From positions 124,001 to 188,000 of the forward strand of contig NC_010505.1 in NCBI RefSeq assembly GCF_000019725.1: 64,000 nucleotides of DNA, in the 5' to 3' direction. Origin of the DNA: Methylobacterium radiotolerans JCM 2831 (lineage in GTDB: Bacteria; Pseudomonadota; Alphaproteobacteria; Rhizobiales; Beijerinckiaceae). Positions within the stretch are counted from its first letter, which is position 1. Every line of letters begins with the position of its first letter. Under the pieces are notes generated by a model. It did not search any database, was not told the origin of the DNA, and saw only the letters and a program-made list of their open reading frames with translations. The translations under genes and the position numbers were made by a program. Shown piece by piece: positions 26,666 through 36,101 of the stretch.

Positions 26666-28189
26666 ATGAACAAGCCGGAATTCCTCGGCGACTCGAAGGT
26701 CAAGTCGCCCTTCTCGGCCCGCTACGACAACTTCATCGGCGGCCAGTGGGTCGCCCCCGCGGCCGGCCGCTACTTCGAGAACACCTCGCCGATCACCGGC
26801 AAGGTAGTGTGCGAGGTGGCCCGGTCGGACGCGCAGGACGTCGAGAAGGCCCTCGACGCCGCCCACGCGGCCCGGGAGGCCTGGGGCCGCACGGCGCCGG
26901 CCGAGCGCGCCCGCATCCTCCTCAAGATGGCCGACCGGATGGAAGAGAACCTCGACCTGCTCGCGCTGGCCGAGACCTGGGACAACGGCAAGCCGATCCG
27001 CGAGACGACTCACGCCGACATCCCGCTGGCCATCGACCATTTCCGCTACTTCGCCGGCTGCGTGCGGGCGCAGGAGGGCTCGATCTCCGAGATCGACCAC
27101 GACACGGTTGCCTACCACTTCCACGAGCCGCTGGGCGTCGTCGGCCAGATCATCCCGTGGAACTTCCCGATCCTGATGGCGGTGTGGAAGCTCGCCCCGG
27201 CGCTCGCCGCCGGCAACTGCGTGGTCCTGAAGCCGGCCGAGCAGACCCCGGCCTCGGTCCTGGTGCTGGCCGAGATCATCGGCGATCTGCTGCCGCCGGG
27301 CGTGCTCAACATCGTCAACGGTTTCGGCCTCGAGGCCGGCAAGCCGCTCGCCTCGTCGCCGCGAATCGCCAAGATCGCCTTCACGGGTGAGACGACCACC
27401 GGCCGCCTCATCATGCAGTACGCGTCGCAGAACCTGATCCCGGTGACGCTGGAGCTCGGCGGCAAGTCGCCGAACATCTTCTTCGCTGACGTGGCGAACG
27501 AGGACGACGACTTCTTCGACAAGGCCCTCGAGGGCTTCACGATGTTCGCCCTCAACCAGGGCGAGGTCTGCACCTGCCCGAGCCGCGCGCTCGTGCACGA
27601 GTCCATCTACGACCGGTTCATGGAGCGCGCGGTGAAGCGCGTCGAGGCGATCACCCAGGGCTCGCCGCTGGATCCGGCCACGATGATCGGCGCCCAGGCC
27701 TCGGGCGAGCAGATGGAGAAGATCCTCTCCTACATCGATATCGGCCGCCAAGAGGGCGCGCAGCTCCTCACGGGCGGTGAGCGCAACGTCAAGGACGGCG
27801 AGTTCGCCGAGGGCTTCTACGTGAAGCCGACCGTGTTCCGCGGCCACAACAAGATGCGCATTTTCCAGGAGGAGATCTTCGGGCCGGTCCTGTCGGTCAC
27901 GACCTTCAAGGACGATGCCGAGGCGCTCTCCATCGCCAACGACACGCTCTACGGCCTCGGCGCCGGCGTCTGGACCCGCGACGGGACCCGCGCCTACCGC
28001 TTCGGCCGGGCGATCCAGGCGGGTCGCGTCTGGACGAACTGCTACCACGCCTACCCGGCCCACGCGGCCTTCGGCGGCTACAAGCAGTCCGGCATCGGCC
28101 GCGAGACCCACAAGATGATGCTCGATCACTACCAGCAGACCAAGAATATGCTGGTCAGCTACTCGGCCAAGAAGCTCGGGTTCTTCTGA
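26666..28189 (+). CDS. Acetaldehyde/aldehyde dehydrogenase (ExaC-like)
   Basis: NAD-dependent oxidation of aldehydes to acids; best matches the ExaC acetaldehyde dehydrogenase type used with PQQ alcohol dehydrogenases. The start [18 protein letters not shown] and [19 protein letters not shown] are characteristic. The cofactor and active-site motifs are intact: [21 protein letters not shown] and catalytic Cys302 in [11 protein letters not shown], with [10 protein letters not shown] near the end. The length is 507 aa. ATG 26666 follows GGAGGGA. The DUF779 gene downstream, a usual partner of this enzyme, supports the assignment. Confidence 0.92.
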   Translation: MNKPEFLGDSKVKSPFSARYDNFIGGQWVAPAAGRYFENTSPITGKVVCEVARSDAQDVEKALDAAHAAREAWGRTAPAERARILLKMADRMEENLDLLALAETWDNGKPIRETTHADIPLAIDHFRYFAGCVRAQEGSISEIDHDTVAYHFHEPLGVVGQIIPWNFPILMAVWKLAPALAAGNCVVLKPAEQTPASVLVLAEIIGDLLPPGVLNIVNGFGLEAGKPLASSPRIAKIAFTGETTTGRLIMQYASQNLIPVTLELGGKSPNIFFADVANEDDDFFDKALEGFTMFALNQGEVCTCPSRALVHESIYDRFMERAVKRVEAITQGSPLDPATMIGAQASGEQMEKILSYIDIGRQEGAQLLTGGERNVKDGEFAEGFYVKPTVFRGHNKMRIFQEEIFGPVLSVTTFKDDAEALSIANDTLYGLGAGVWTRDGTRAYRFGRAIQAGRVWTNCYHAYPAHAAFGGYKQSGIGRETHKMMLDHYQQTKNMLVSYSAKKLGFF

Positions 28190-28222
28190 GTTTCTTCCCG
28201 GGTCAACCCCCGAGACAACTTC

Positions 28223-28250
28223 AGCCCCGGCCGAGAGGCCGGGGCTTTTT
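28223..28250 (+). terminator. Strong intrinsic terminator after the aldehyde dehydrogenase
   Basis: AGCCCCGGCC and GGCCGGGGCT form a perfect 10-bp stem around GAGA, followed by TTTT. It ends the dehydrogenase transcript before the convergent small secreted-protein gene. Confidence 0.93.
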
Positions 28251-28268
28251 CGATCCCGGATCGCGCGG

Positions 28269-28562
28269 TCAGTAGAGGCCGAAGCCGTAGCCTTCGAACG
28301 GCGCGTTGACGATGGAGCCTGGAGCCAGCGGCCCGGCATCGCCGCTGACGCTCGGCACGTCGTCCGGCGGGCCGTCCCAGCCGACCACGCCCATCGGGTT
28401 ATCGGGAGTGACGTTGGGATTCCCCGCGACGCGCCACGCGTGCTGCACGAACAGGGGGTGCTCGCGGGGTTGAACGCGCAGGACGAGCGGCTCGGCGGCG
28501 GCGGGCCCTGCGAGACCGGCCACGGCCAGGATGAGGCAGGCAGCGCGTGTGCGAACCGACAT
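28269..28562 (-). CDS. Small secreted hypothetical protein
   Basis: A 97-aa protein with a clear signal peptide (MSVRTRAACLILAVAGLAG, cleavage near AAAE) and a short mature part containing NPNVTPDNPMGVVGWDGPP and FEGYGFGLY. I do not recognise the family. Exported, probably periplasmic. ATG 28562 starts the signal peptide, although the frame is open further upstream. It lies between two oxidative-metabolism genes on the other strand, and the divergent 148-bp gap to DUF779 presumably holds both promoters. Confidence 0.65.
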   Translation of the reverse strand: MSVRTRAACLILAVAGLAGPAAAEPLVLRVQPREHPLFVQHAWRVAGNPNVTPDNPMGVVGWDGPPDDVPSVSGDAGPLAPGSIVNAPFEGYGFGLY

Positions 28563-28710
28563 CGTGCGGGCTCCTGATCGGTCGGGCGGTGTCCGCCGCC
28601 CTTCGGCGACACAACGCGCGACGCGACCGTTCGGCGCCGGCATCCGGCGCGATGCGCAGTGGAAACCGGCCGGGAACACAGCATATTCAGACATCGACAG
28701 GGAGGACGGC

Positions 28711-29136
28711 ATGACTTCGGACCAGGTTATCGACGCCAACGTCGCCGAGCAGGCCGGCGTCGACGGGACACCCCTGCGGGTCACCGCCACCCCGGCGGCG
28801 CTCGCCCTGATCGATGAGCTGAGGCGCGAGTACGGTCCGGTCATGTTCCACCAGTCGGGCGGCTGCTGCGACGGCTCCTCGCCCATGTGCTACCCGGTGG
28901 GCGACTTTCTGGTGAGCGACGGCGACGTGAATCTCGGCACGGTGGGGGGCGCGGACTTCTTCATCAGCCGGTCGCAGTTCGAGGTCTGGAAGCACACGCA
29001 CCTGATCCTCGACGTGGTGCCGGGCCGCGGCGGCATGTTCTCGCTGGAGAACGGCCGGGAGAAGCGTTTCCATATCCGCTCGCGCCTGTTCTCCGAGGCG
29101 GAGAACCGTGCGCTCGAGGGCGCGTGCAAGCTCTGA
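28711..29136 (+). CDS. DUF779 protein
   Basis: A 141-aa protein of the DUF779 family, usually encoded beside acetaldehyde/aldehyde dehydrogenases. It contains the family signature MFHQSGGCCDGSSPMCY, with paired cysteines that may bind metal or be redox-active, and FFISRSQFEVWKHTHLILDV. ATG 28711 follows AGGGAGG. The function is unknown. The intervening reverse-strand gene and the terminator mean it is not transcribed with the upstream aldehyde dehydrogenase. Confidence 0.88.
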   Translation: MTSDQVIDANVAEQAGVDGTPLRVTATPAALALIDELRREYGPVMFHQSGGCCDGSSPMCYPVGDFLVSDGDVNLGTVGGADFFISRSQFEVWKHTHLILDVVPGRGGMFSLENGREKRFHIRSRLFSEAENRALEGACKL

Positions 29137-29164
29137 GGACGGGCTGAGCGGGGAGGCGATTGCC

Positions 29165-29578
29165 GTGGCGACCGTGAAACTCTGGTCCGATGCCGAGGCC
29201 GACGCCGACGCGCGCGTCAGCGCGGTCTTTGCGGACATCCGGGCGACCCGGGGATCCGACGTCGTCAACAATTTCTGGCGCGGCCTCGCCAACGATCCCG
29301 CGCTGCTCGAGCGGACTTGGTCCGCCCTGAAGACCGTCATGGGGCCGGGGACCCTCGATCCCCTGACCAAGGAACTGGTCTACATCGCGGTCTCGATCGC
29401 CAATGGCTGCCCGTACTGCATCCACTCCCACACCGCGGCTGCGCGGGCCAAGGGCTTGACGGAGGGCCAGCACGGCGAATTCCTGGCGGTGGTCGGGATG
29501 GCCAACCAGACGAACGCGCTGGTCAACGGTATGCAGATCCCCATCGATGCCGCCTTCAGAGTGGAGGAAGGTCCATGA
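29165..29578 (+). CDS. Carboxymuconolactone decarboxylase/AhpD-like protein
   Basis: A 137-aa all-helical protein of the CMD/AhpD family. The core motif IANGCPYCIHSHTAAARAKG carries the Cys-x-x-Cys-x-x-x-His of the peroxidase-type members, suggesting thiol-based reduction of peroxides or aldehyde-derived species. GTG 29165 is selected because GGGGAGG lies 8 nt upstream. The ATGA overlap at 29575-29578 couples it to the cupin gene. Confidence 0.86.
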   Translation: MATVKLWSDAEADADARVSAVFADIRATRGSDVVNNFWRGLANDPALLERTWSALKTVMGPGTLDPLTKELVYIAVSIANGCPYCIHSHTAAARAKGLTEGQHGEFLAVVGMANQTNALVNGMQIPIDAAFRVEEGP

Positions 29579-30015
29579 GTTCCGCGTCCGGCACGGAGAA
29601 GCAGGGGTTCCGGGTGGTGCACGAGAGTGCGCCGTTCCGCGGCAAGCAGGGACACATCTACCGGCCGGCGATCTCGGCCGAGGCCGTGGGTTCGCGGGCG
29701 CTGCACATGCAGCTCCTGGAGATCCCGCCCGGTGAGCGGGCCCACGCCCACAAGCACGAGCACCACGAGACGGCGATCTACGTGCTGTCGGGCGTGTCGG
29801 GCTGCTTCTGGGGGGAGCGGCTGGAGAACCACGCGATCGCGGGCGCCGGCGAGTTCGTCTACATCGCCGCCGACGTGCCGCACCTGCCCTACAACCGCAG
29901 CCAGACGGAGCCGGTCACGGCCGTGATCGCCCGGACGGACCCGAACGAGCAGGAGAGCGTCGTCCTGCTGCCGCACCTCGAGGCGGGCGTCGACTGGTCG
30001 AAGGCCGAGGCCTAG
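29575..30015 (+). CDS. Cupin-domain protein
   Basis: A 146-aa single-domain cupin. The metal motif 1 appears as ERAHAHKHEHHETAIYVLSG and motif 2 as GEFVYIAADVPHLPYNRS, so a metal site is likely. The substrate is unknown; small cupins act as isomerases, dioxygenases or ligand-binding proteins. Translation is coupled to the AhpD-like gene by a 4-nt overlap, which suggests a common redox or aldehyde-detoxification task. It converges on the Sel1 gene with a 4-nt gap. Confidence 0.87.
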   Translation: MSSASGTEKQGFRVVHESAPFRGKQGHIYRPAISAEAVGSRALHMQLLEIPPGERAHAHKHEHHETAIYVLSGVSGCFWGERLENHAIAGAGEFVYIAADVPHLPYNRSQTEPVTAVIARTDPNEQESVVLLPHLEAGVDWSKAEA

Positions 30016-30019
30016 CGTC

Positions 30020-31072
30020 TCAGCGCTGCTCGATCCGCTCGTTGGCGAGACGCTCCGCCCGGGTGCGCTCGTCGGCCGAGAGACCGGAGAGGGTCTGATC
30101 GAGCCACGCGTCGGACAGGCCCTGTCCGGCGGCCGCCAGGTTCCAGGCGGCCGCCTCCACGGAATTCTTGGCAACGCCGCGGCCCACCGCGTACAGCCGC
30201 GCGACGCGGTTTTGCGCGATGGCGTTGCCGCGCGAGGCCGCGTGCAGGAAGTACCGGGCGGCCGCACGCTCGTCCTTGGTGACGCCGGTGCCGTTGAAGA
30301 GAAGGATCGCGTACTCGACCTCGCTGGCGAGATCGCCGTTGTCGGCGCCGCGCCGGAACAGCTCCGCGGCCTTCGACGGATCCTTCGGCACGCCGCGCCC
30401 CTGCAGGTAGAGCACGCCCAGGTCGTGCTGGGCCGGGCCGATCTCGGCGTCTGACGCCTTGCGGAACTGCGCGGCGGCCGCCGCCTCGTCGGCCGTGGCG
30501 CCGGTGCCGATCAGGATCAGGCCGAGATTGTAGGCCGCGGTCGGTGAGCCGTGGGCCGTGGCCTGCTCGAGCCAGCGCCGCCCGGCCTTCGGGTCCTTCG
30601 GCATGCCGCGACCGTCGAGGGCCATCAGCCCCAGGGAGGCCATGGCGGACGCGTCGTTCTGCGCGGCCGCCAAGCGATACCAGTCGGCCGCCTTGACCGG
30701 ATCCTGCTTCACTCCGAGGCCCTGATTGTACAGCTCGCCGAGCAGCGTCATGGCGGCGGCATCCTTCGGATTCGCCTCGATGCGCTTCGTCGCCTCGCGG
30801 AAGGCGGTGACGTACTGGCCCTTCTGATAGGCGCCGTAGGCAAAGTCCGGTGGCTGGCCGCCCGCCGGCGGCACGGCGCCGCGCGAGTAGTTCGGCGTGT
30901 AGGGGCTCGGCAGTTCCGGCATCGGCGTCTTGCCGGTCTGCGCCGCGGGGCCGATCGCGCCGGGCGCCGCGGTCCGGGCCGGATCGGCCGGTCCCGAGGC
31001 CGCCCAGGCCGGCAGCGCCAGCAGCGCCGCGCCGGCGAAGGCCGCCAGACGACGGACGTCGCGGCCTCTCAC
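30020..31072 (-). CDS. Sel1-like repeat protein, exported
   Basis: A 350-aa protein with a signal peptide (LAAFAGAALLALPAWAA) and then a Pro-rich linker and about six Sel1-type 36-residue repeats (AMTLLGELYNQGLGVKQD, ASAMASLGLMALDGRGMPKD, AQHDLGVLYLQGRGVPKD, AQNRVARLYAVGRGVAKN). Such proteins are periplasmic scaffolds for envelope processes. GTG 31072 overlaps the stop of the ThiE-like gene (GTGA), giving translational coupling despite the unrelated function. Confidence 0.9.
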   Translation of the reverse strand: MRGRDVRRLAAFAGAALLALPAWAASGPADPARTAAPGAIGPAAQTGKTPMPELPSPYTPNYSRGAVPPAGGQPPDFAYGAYQKGQYVTAFREATKRIEANPKDAAAMTLLGELYNQGLGVKQDPVKAADWYRLAAAQNDASAMASLGLMALDGRGMPKDPKAGRRWLEQATAHGSPTAAYNLGLILIGTGATADEAAAAAQFRKASDAEIGPAQHDLGVLYLQGRGVPKDPSKAAELFRRGADNGDLASEVEYAILLFNGTGVTKDERAAARYFLHAASRGNAIAQNRVARLYAVGRGVAKNSVEAAAWNLAAAGQGLSDAWLDQTLSGLSADERTRAERLANERIEQR

Positions 31073-31713
31073 GCCTCGGACTCCCGGACGGCGCGCTGGG
31101 CCCGCTCGACCGCGCCCGGATCCGGCAGCCAGAGGCCGCTCTCCAGGCCGACGAACTCGGCACCCGTCGCGGCGAGAGGCGCGATCTCATCGGCGGCAGC
31201 CGCCACCGCGATGCACGGTGTCTCGAAGATCTCGGCCCACCACGCGGCGCGGGCCCGCACGGTCTCCGCCTCGGGCGCGACGCCGTCCGGGTACAGACCA
31301 CCGAACATCAGGTAGTCGATCCCGGCCTCGCCGGCCTCCATCGCGCCGTGCTTGGTCTCGAGGCCGCCGGCGCCGAGGATTCGCCCCTCCCGGAGCCGGC
31401 CGCGCAGGTCCTTCAGGTCGCGCGGCTTGTCGACGTGGATGCCGTCGGCGCCGCCCCGGATCGCCACCGCGGCGAGATCGCCGGCGAAACCCGGACAGGC
31501 AACGACCAGGGCCGCGCCGCGCTCCTGCACGAGCGGAGCGACCGATTTGACGCGGGCCGTCAGCCCGCGCTCGTCGGTGGCAGCCAGCCGCAGAATCACG
31601 GCGGCGACATCGCCGGCTTCGCACGCAACCTTCAGGGCCGTCACGAAAGCGGCGATGCCTTCCGCTTCGAGACCGTGCGGTCCGAGCAGGGCGAGACGGG
31701 CGCTATTGCTCAT
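31069..31713 (-). CDS. ThiE/TenI-like thiamine phosphate synthase family protein
   Basis: A 214-aa TIM-barrel protein similar to thiamine phosphate synthases. GADGIHVDKPRDLKDLRGRL resembles the ThiE phosphate loop GADGVHLGQ-D, and DYLMFGGLYPDG resembles the next strand. The pyrimidine-binding and diphosphate residues of true ThiE are only partly recognisable, so it may be a paralogue with another role. ATG 31713 is used; the alternative TTG at 31725 is less likely. It follows fba by 20 bp and is probably in its operon. Confidence 0.68.
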   Translation of the reverse strand: MSNSARLALLGPHGLEAEGIAAFVTALKVACEAGDVAAVILRLAATDERGLTARVKSVAPLVQERGAALVVACPGFAGDLAAVAIRGGADGIHVDKPRDLKDLRGRLREGRILGAGGLETKHGAMEAGEAGIDYLMFGGLYPDGVAPEAETVRARAAWWAEIFETPCIAVAAAADEIAPLAATGAEFVGLESGLWLPDPGAVERAQRAVRESEA

Positions 31714-31733
31714 CGAAACCGGCAACCCGCGCC

Positions 31734-32804
31734 CTACTGCGGCCCGATCTTCGGGTCGAGGGCGCCGCTGGCGTAGCGCTTGGCCATCTCGGCGACGGAG
31801 ATCGGGCGGATCTTCGAGCCCTTGCCGGCGGTGTTGAACTCCTCGAAGCGCTGCTTGCAGAGCTTCGTCATCGCCTCCATGGCGGGCTTGAGGTACTTGC
31901 GCGGGTCGAACTCGGACGGGTTCTCGGTGAGCACCTTCCGGATCTGGCCGGTCATCGCCATGCGATTGTCGGTGTCGATGTTGATCTTGCGCACGCCGTG
32001 CTTGATGCCGCGCTGGATCTCCTCGACCGGGACGCCCCAGGTCGGCTTCATCTGGCCGCCGTACTGGTTGATGATGTCCTGCAGGTCCTGCGGCACCGAC
32101 GACGAGCCGTGCATGACGAGGTGGGTCGTCGGCAGGCGGCGGTGGATCTCCTCGATCACGTTCATCGCCAGCACCTCGCCGTCGGGCTTGCGGGTGAACT
32201 TGTAGGCGCCGTGGCTCGTGCCCATGGCGACGGCCAGCGCGTCCACCTTCGTGGCCTCGACGAACTTCACCGCTTCGTCCGGGTCGGTCAGGAGCTGGTC
32301 GTGGCTGAGGGTGCCCTCGGCGCCGTGGCCGTCCTCGGCCTCGCCCTGGCCGCTCTCCAACGAGCCGAGCACGCCCAGCTCGCCCTCGACCGAGACACCG
32401 GCCCAGTGGGCCATCTTGGTGACGTTGCGGGTGATCTCGACGTTGTAGGTGTAGTCGGCCGGGGTCTTGCCGTCGGCCTTCAGCGAGCCGTCCATCATCA
32501 CGGAGGTGAAGCCGTACTGGATGGCGGTGGCGCAGGTGGCTTCGTTGTTGCCGTGGTCGAGATGCATGCAGACCGGAATGTGCGGGTAGATCTCGACGAG
32601 GCCGTCGATCAGCTTGGCCAGCACGACGTCGTTGGCGTAGGCCCGGGCGCCGCGGCTCGCCTGGAGGATCACCGGTGAGTCGGTGGCGTCGGCGGCCGCC
32701 ATGATAGCGAGCCCCTGCTCCATGTTGTTCAGGTTGAAGGCGGGCACGCCGTACTCGTACTCAGCGGCGTGATCGAGGAGCTGCCGGAGGGTGATGCGTG
32801 CCAT
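31734..32804 (-). CDS. fba: Fructose-bisphosphate aldolase, class II
   Basis: Zinc-dependent aldolase making or splitting fructose-1,6-bisphosphate. The 356-aa protein has the metal and phosphate motifs [39 protein letters not shown] and [12 protein letters not shown], plus [13 protein letters not shown]. This is the longer class II type also found in Calvin-cycle operons (CbbA-like). It lies in a gap-pgk-fba block on the reverse strand, the order of the triose/hexose segment of glycolysis and gluconeogenesis. Confidence 0.95.
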   Translation of the reverse strand: MARITLRQLLDHAAEYEYGVPAFNLNNMEQGLAIMAAADATDSPVILQASRGARAYANDVVLAKLIDGLVEIYPHIPVCMHLDHGNNEATCATAIQYGFTSVMMDGSLKADGKTPADYTYNVEITRNVTKMAHWAGVSVEGELGVLGSLESGQGEAEDGHGAEGTLSHDQLLTDPDEAVKFVEATKVDALAVAMGTSHGAYKFTRKPDGEVLAMNVIEEIHRRLPTTHLVMHGSSSVPQDLQDIINQYGGQMKPTWGVPVEEIQRGIKHGVRKINIDTDNRMAMTGQIRKVLTENPSEFDPRKYLKPAMEAMTKLCKQRFEEFNTAGKGSKIRPISVAEMAKRYASGALDPKIGPQ

Positions 32805-32971
32805 CGTGCGTGTCTTCCCGTTTCCCGTTTCGTCGTCCGCCGGATCGCCGGGGGTATCAAGAAACCCTCAGCTGCGCTGTATCGTGTCGCTCTGCCGGGT
32901 GCCTCGCTTTCGGTCAATCTCCGGCAGGGCGCAGGACATTCTTTCGGCGGATGATCCTCACCCGGTCCGGC

Positions 32972-33193
32972 TCACCGGTGCCACGACGCGTTCCTCGCCC
33001 TCGCTGACTCGCGCGACGAAGTCACGGCCGTGACCCGCGATATCGCGCGCATCCCGGCCGCGTTCCGGCCGTCGTCGCGCATGCCGAGATCCAGGCGGTC
33101 GATCCGCCCGTCGAGGCGCGTCACCGTCCCGGTCGGCAGATGCGCCAGGCTCGCCTGGACGCCCTTCGGGATCTCGAAGGCTGCGATCTCCAC
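32972..33193 (-). CDS. Possible small protein between pgk and fba
   Basis: A 73-aa reverse-strand frame reading VEIAAFEIPKGVQASLAHLP, then TGTVTRLDGRIDRLDLGM and a basic end. GTG 33193 is preceded by AGGGGTGA. I do not recognise it. The reading is plausible, with normal acidic and hydrophobic content for about 50 residues and a poorer C-terminus, so it could also be a decayed gene. Intergenic DNA to fba (32805-32971) holds a GAAACGG direct repeat and no other gene. Confidence 0.3.
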   Translation of the reverse strand: MEIAAFEIPKGVQASLAHLPTGTVTRLDGRIDRLDLGMRDDGRNAAGMRAISRVTAVTSSRESARARNASWHR

Positions 33194-33284
33194 GTGGTCA
33201 CCCCTGGCCTCGGCCCCCCGGCCGACGACGGCCGGCCATGTAGATAGGGTCGTGTCGCAGGCGGAGGAGAGCAAGGCGGCCCTC

Positions 33285-34487
33285 TCAGCCTTTCGCCCGC
33301 AGCGCCTCGACGCCCGGGAGGGCCTTGCCTTCCAGCCACTCGAGGAAGGCGCCGCCGGCGGTCGAGACGTAGGTGAAGTCCTGCCCCACGCCGGCATGGT
33401 TGAGCGCGGCCACCGTGTCGCCGCCGCCCGCGACCGAGACGAGCTGGCCATCCTTCGTCCGCGCGGCCGCGTGCTTGGCGGTGGCCACGGTCGCGGCATC
33501 GAACGGGGCGAGCTCGAAGGCGCCCAGCGGGCCGTTCCACACCAGGGTCTTGGCCCCGTCGATGGCGGCGTTGATCTCGGCGACCGAGCGCGGACCGGCA
33601 TCGAGGATCATGCTGGCGTCCGGCACGGCGTCCACCGGCACAGTCTCGTGGGGGGCCCGCGCCTTGAACTCGCTCGCGGCGACCGCGTCGACCGGCAGGA
33701 TGATCCGGCAGCCGGCCTTCTCGGCCGCCGCCAGGATCCGCGTGGCGGTCTCGGCGAGATCCTTCTCGCAGAGGGACTTGCCCACCGCCTTCCCCTGCGC
33801 GTGCAGGAAGGTGTTGGCCATGCCGCCGCCGATCACCAGCATGTCGACCTTGGCGACGAGGTTCTCCAGGAGATCGATCTTGGACGAGACCTTGGCCCCT
33901 CCGACCAGCGCGATCACCGGGCGCTGGGGCGATTCCAGGCCCTTGGTCAGCGCATCGAGCTCGGCCTGCATCTCGCGGCCGGCATAGGCCGGCAACCGGT
34001 GCGCCAGACCCTCGGTGGAGGCGTGCGCGCGGTGGGCCGCCGAGAAGGCCTCGTTGACGTAGACGTCGCCGTTCGCCGCCAGGGCGTCCGCGAAGGCCGC
34101 GTCGTTCTTCTCTTCACCCGCGTGGTAGCGGGTGTTCTCGAGGAGGAGGACGTCGCCGTCCTTGAGGGCCGCCACCGCCTGCGCGGCGGCGTCGCCGACG
34201 CAGTCAGCCGCGAAGGCGACATCGCGTCCGAGGGCCGCGCCGAGGGCGGGAACCACCGGCTCGAGCGAATCCTTCGGCTCGCGCTTGCCCTTCGGTCGAC
34301 CGAAATGGGCGAGCAGGATCACCTTGGCGCCCTGCTCGGCAACCTCGCGGATCGTCGGTGCGACGCGCTCGATGCGGGTCGCGTCGGTGACGCGCCCGCT
34401 CTCCATGGGCACGTTCAGGTCGACGCGCATGAGGACCCGCTTGCCCTTGAGGGAGCCGGCATCGTCGAGGGTGCGGAAGGCGCTCAT
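33285..34487 (-). CDS. pgk: Phosphoglycerate kinase
   Basis: Interconverts 1,3-bisphosphoglycerate and 3-phosphoglycerate with ADP/ATP. The 400-aa protein has the family start [27 protein letters not shown], the hinge, [22 protein letters not shown] and the nucleotide-binding [13 protein letters not shown] and [12 protein letters not shown]. It is complete, with ATG 34487. It sits between gap and fba on the same strand, separated from gap by a coiled-coil membrane protein gene. Confidence 0.96.
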   Translation of the reverse strand: MSAFRTLDDAGSLKGKRVLMRVDLNVPMESGRVTDATRIERVAPTIREVAEQGAKVILLAHFGRPKGKREPKDSLEPVVPALGAALGRDVAFAADCVGDAAAQAVAALKDGDVLLLENTRYHAGEEKNDAAFADALAANGDVYVNEAFSAAHRAHASTEGLAHRLPAYAGREMQAELDALTKGLESPQRPVIALVGGAKVSSKIDLLENLVAKVDMLVIGGGMANTFLHAQGKAVGKSLCEKDLAETATRILAAAEKAGCRIILPVDAVAASEFKARAPHETVPVDAVPDASMILDAGPRSVAEINAAIDGAKTLVWNGPLGAFELAPFDAATVATAKHAAARTKDGQLVSVAGGGDTVAALNHAGVGQDFTYVSTAGGAFLEWLEGKALPGVEALRAKG

Positions 34488-34521
34488 GCGGTCTGGTGCG
34501 GTCCTGTGCGAGGCGGGGCGA

Positions 34522-35007
34522 TTACTGCGCGGTGGTGCCGATGGTGGCCCGCTGCGGCAGCAGACGGTCGAGGTTGAGCCGCTGGACGGCCACCATCAGG
34601 ACCACGGTCAGGATGGCGGTGATCACGGCGGTGAGGACGAGGGCGCCGGTCCCGGGCAGGCGCCGGGTGCGCTCGGCGAGGCCGCGCATCTCCGTCCGGA
34701 GCGCCGCGAGGTCGGATTGCCGCGCGGATTCGTTCATCCGGCTCGCGGCGTTCTCGACCTTGTCCTCGACCCGCGACAGGAGCGCCTCGGAGCGGGCGTA
34801 CTTGTCCTCGATGCGCGAGCACTTGTCCTCGATCCGCGCGAGCTGATCGAAGAGCTGATTGGCCGGGAGCGTGTGGGACGGGACCGCGGAGGCGGCGGGT
34901 GCGGCGGTCGGTGCCACGGCGGGTGCGTTGGGCGGCGGCGGAGCCGGCCTGGGGGCGGGCGGCACGGCTGCCGGCCCGCTCGACGTGCCCTGCGAAGCGT
35001 CGGTCAT
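34522..35007 (-). CDS. Coiled-coil, single-pass membrane protein
   Basis: A 161-aa protein of no known family. Residues 1-45 are Pro/Ala-rich, 50-110 form charged heptads ([21 protein letters not shown] repeating as SRVEDKVEN) consistent with coiled coil, and 118-142 is one transmembrane helix ([20 protein letters not shown]). It is inserted between gap and pgk on the same strand, about 34 nt before pgk. No enzymatic motif. Its place suggests co-expression with the glycolytic genes, but a role is not evident. Confidence 0.6.
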   Translation of the reverse strand: MTDASQGTSSGPAAVPPAPRPAPPPPNAPAVAPTAAPAASAVPSHTLPANQLFDQLARIEDKCSRIEDKYARSEALLSRVEDKVENAASRMNESARQSDLAALRTEMRGLAERTRRLPGTGALVLTAVITAILTVVLMVAVQRLNLDRLLPQRATIGTTAQ

Positions 35008-35096
35008 CCCTGAAGAGTCCCTGGTTCGAAGATAGGCCGTCCGAAGAGAAGTGCGGCCGCCGGCCTCTCAGGAGGCGGCGACCGCTGCAGTCCAGC

Positions 35097-36101
35097 TCAG
35101 ATGAGCTTGGCCATCGCGACGGCCGTGTCGGCCATGCGGTTCGAGAAGCCCCACTCGTTGTCGTACCAGGTCAGGATGCGCACCAGAACGCCGTCCATGA
35201 CCTTGGTCTGGTCGAGGTGGAAGGTCGACGAATGCGGGTCGTGGTTGAAGTCGATCGAGACGTTCGGCCGGTCGGTGACGCCGAGGACACCCTTCAGCGG
35301 ACCGGAAGCGGCGGCCTTGATCGCGTCGTTGATCTCCTGGACCGTGGTCGCGCGCTTGGCCGTGAAGACGAGATCCACCGCCGAGACGTTCGGGGTCGGC
35401 ACGCGGATCGCGGTGCCGTCGAGCTTGCCCTTGAGCTCCGGAAGCACGAGGCCGACGGCCTTCGCGGCGCCGGTCGAGGTCGGGATCATCGAGAGCGCCG
35501 CGGCGCGGGCCCGGTAAAGATCCTTGTGCATCTGGTCCAGCGACGGCTGGTCGTTGGTGTAGGAATGGATCGTGGTCATGAAGCCGCGCTCGATGCCGAC
35601 GGCCTCGTCCAGCACCTTCGCCACCGGGGCGAGGCAGTTCGTGGTGCAGGAGGCGTTCGACACGACGTGGTGCTCGCCCGTGAGCTTGTCGTGATTCACG
35701 CCGTAGACCACCGTCAGGTCGGCGCCGTCGGCCGGGGCCGAGACGAGGACGCGCTTGGCGCCGGCGTCGAGATGGGCCTTCGCCTTGTCCTTCGACGTGA
35801 AGATGCCGGTGCACTCGAGCGCGATGTCGACGCCGAGGTCGCGGTGCGGCAGCTCGGCCGGGTTGCGCACGGCCGTGACCTTGATGCGCTTGCCGTTCAC
35901 CACCAGGAACTCGCCGTCGACCGCGACCTCGCCAGGGAAGCGGCCGTGCACGGAATCGTAGCGGAGCAGGTGGGCGTTGGTCTCCACCGGGCCGAGATCG
36001 TTGATCGCCACGACCTCGATGTCGCTGCGGCCGGCTTCCGCGATCGCCCGCAGGACGTTGCGGCCGATGCGTCCGAACCCGTTGATGGCAACCTTCGTCA
36101 C
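35097..36101 (-). CDS. gap: Glyceraldehyde-3-phosphate dehydrogenase, type I
   Basis: Phosphorylating GAPDH of 334 aa. Rossmann start [20 protein letters not shown]-selecting Asp in VAINDLG, catalytic Cys152 in [15 protein letters not shown], and the C-terminal [12 protein letters not shown] are all present. GTG 36101 follows AAGGAG 8 nt upstream. It is the first gene of the gap-pgk-fba block and is read from a promoter about 250 bp upstream. Confidence 0.96.
   Translation of the reverse strand: MTKVAINGFGRIGRNVLRAIAEAGRSDIEVVAINDLGPVETNAHLLRYDSVHGRFPGEVAVDGEFLVVNGKRIKVTAVRNPAELPHRDLGVDIALECTGIFTSKDKAKAHLDAGAKRVLVSAPADGADLTVVYGVNHDKLTGEHHVVSNASCTTNCLAPVAKVLDEAVGIERGFMTTIHSYTNDQPSLDQMHKDLYRARAAALSMIPTSTGAAKAVGLVLPELKGKLDGTAIRVPTPNVSAVDLVFTAKRATTVQEINDAIKAAASGPLKGVLGVTDRPNVSIDFNHDPHSSTFHLDQTKVMDGVLVRILTWYDNEWGFSNRMADTAVAMAKLI

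Noticed and set aside
26612..28684. 690-codon reverse-strand frame antisense to the aldehyde dehydrogenase
   Set aside because: Shadow frame; only its first part, the small secreted protein at 28269-28562, is credible, and that is in another frame.
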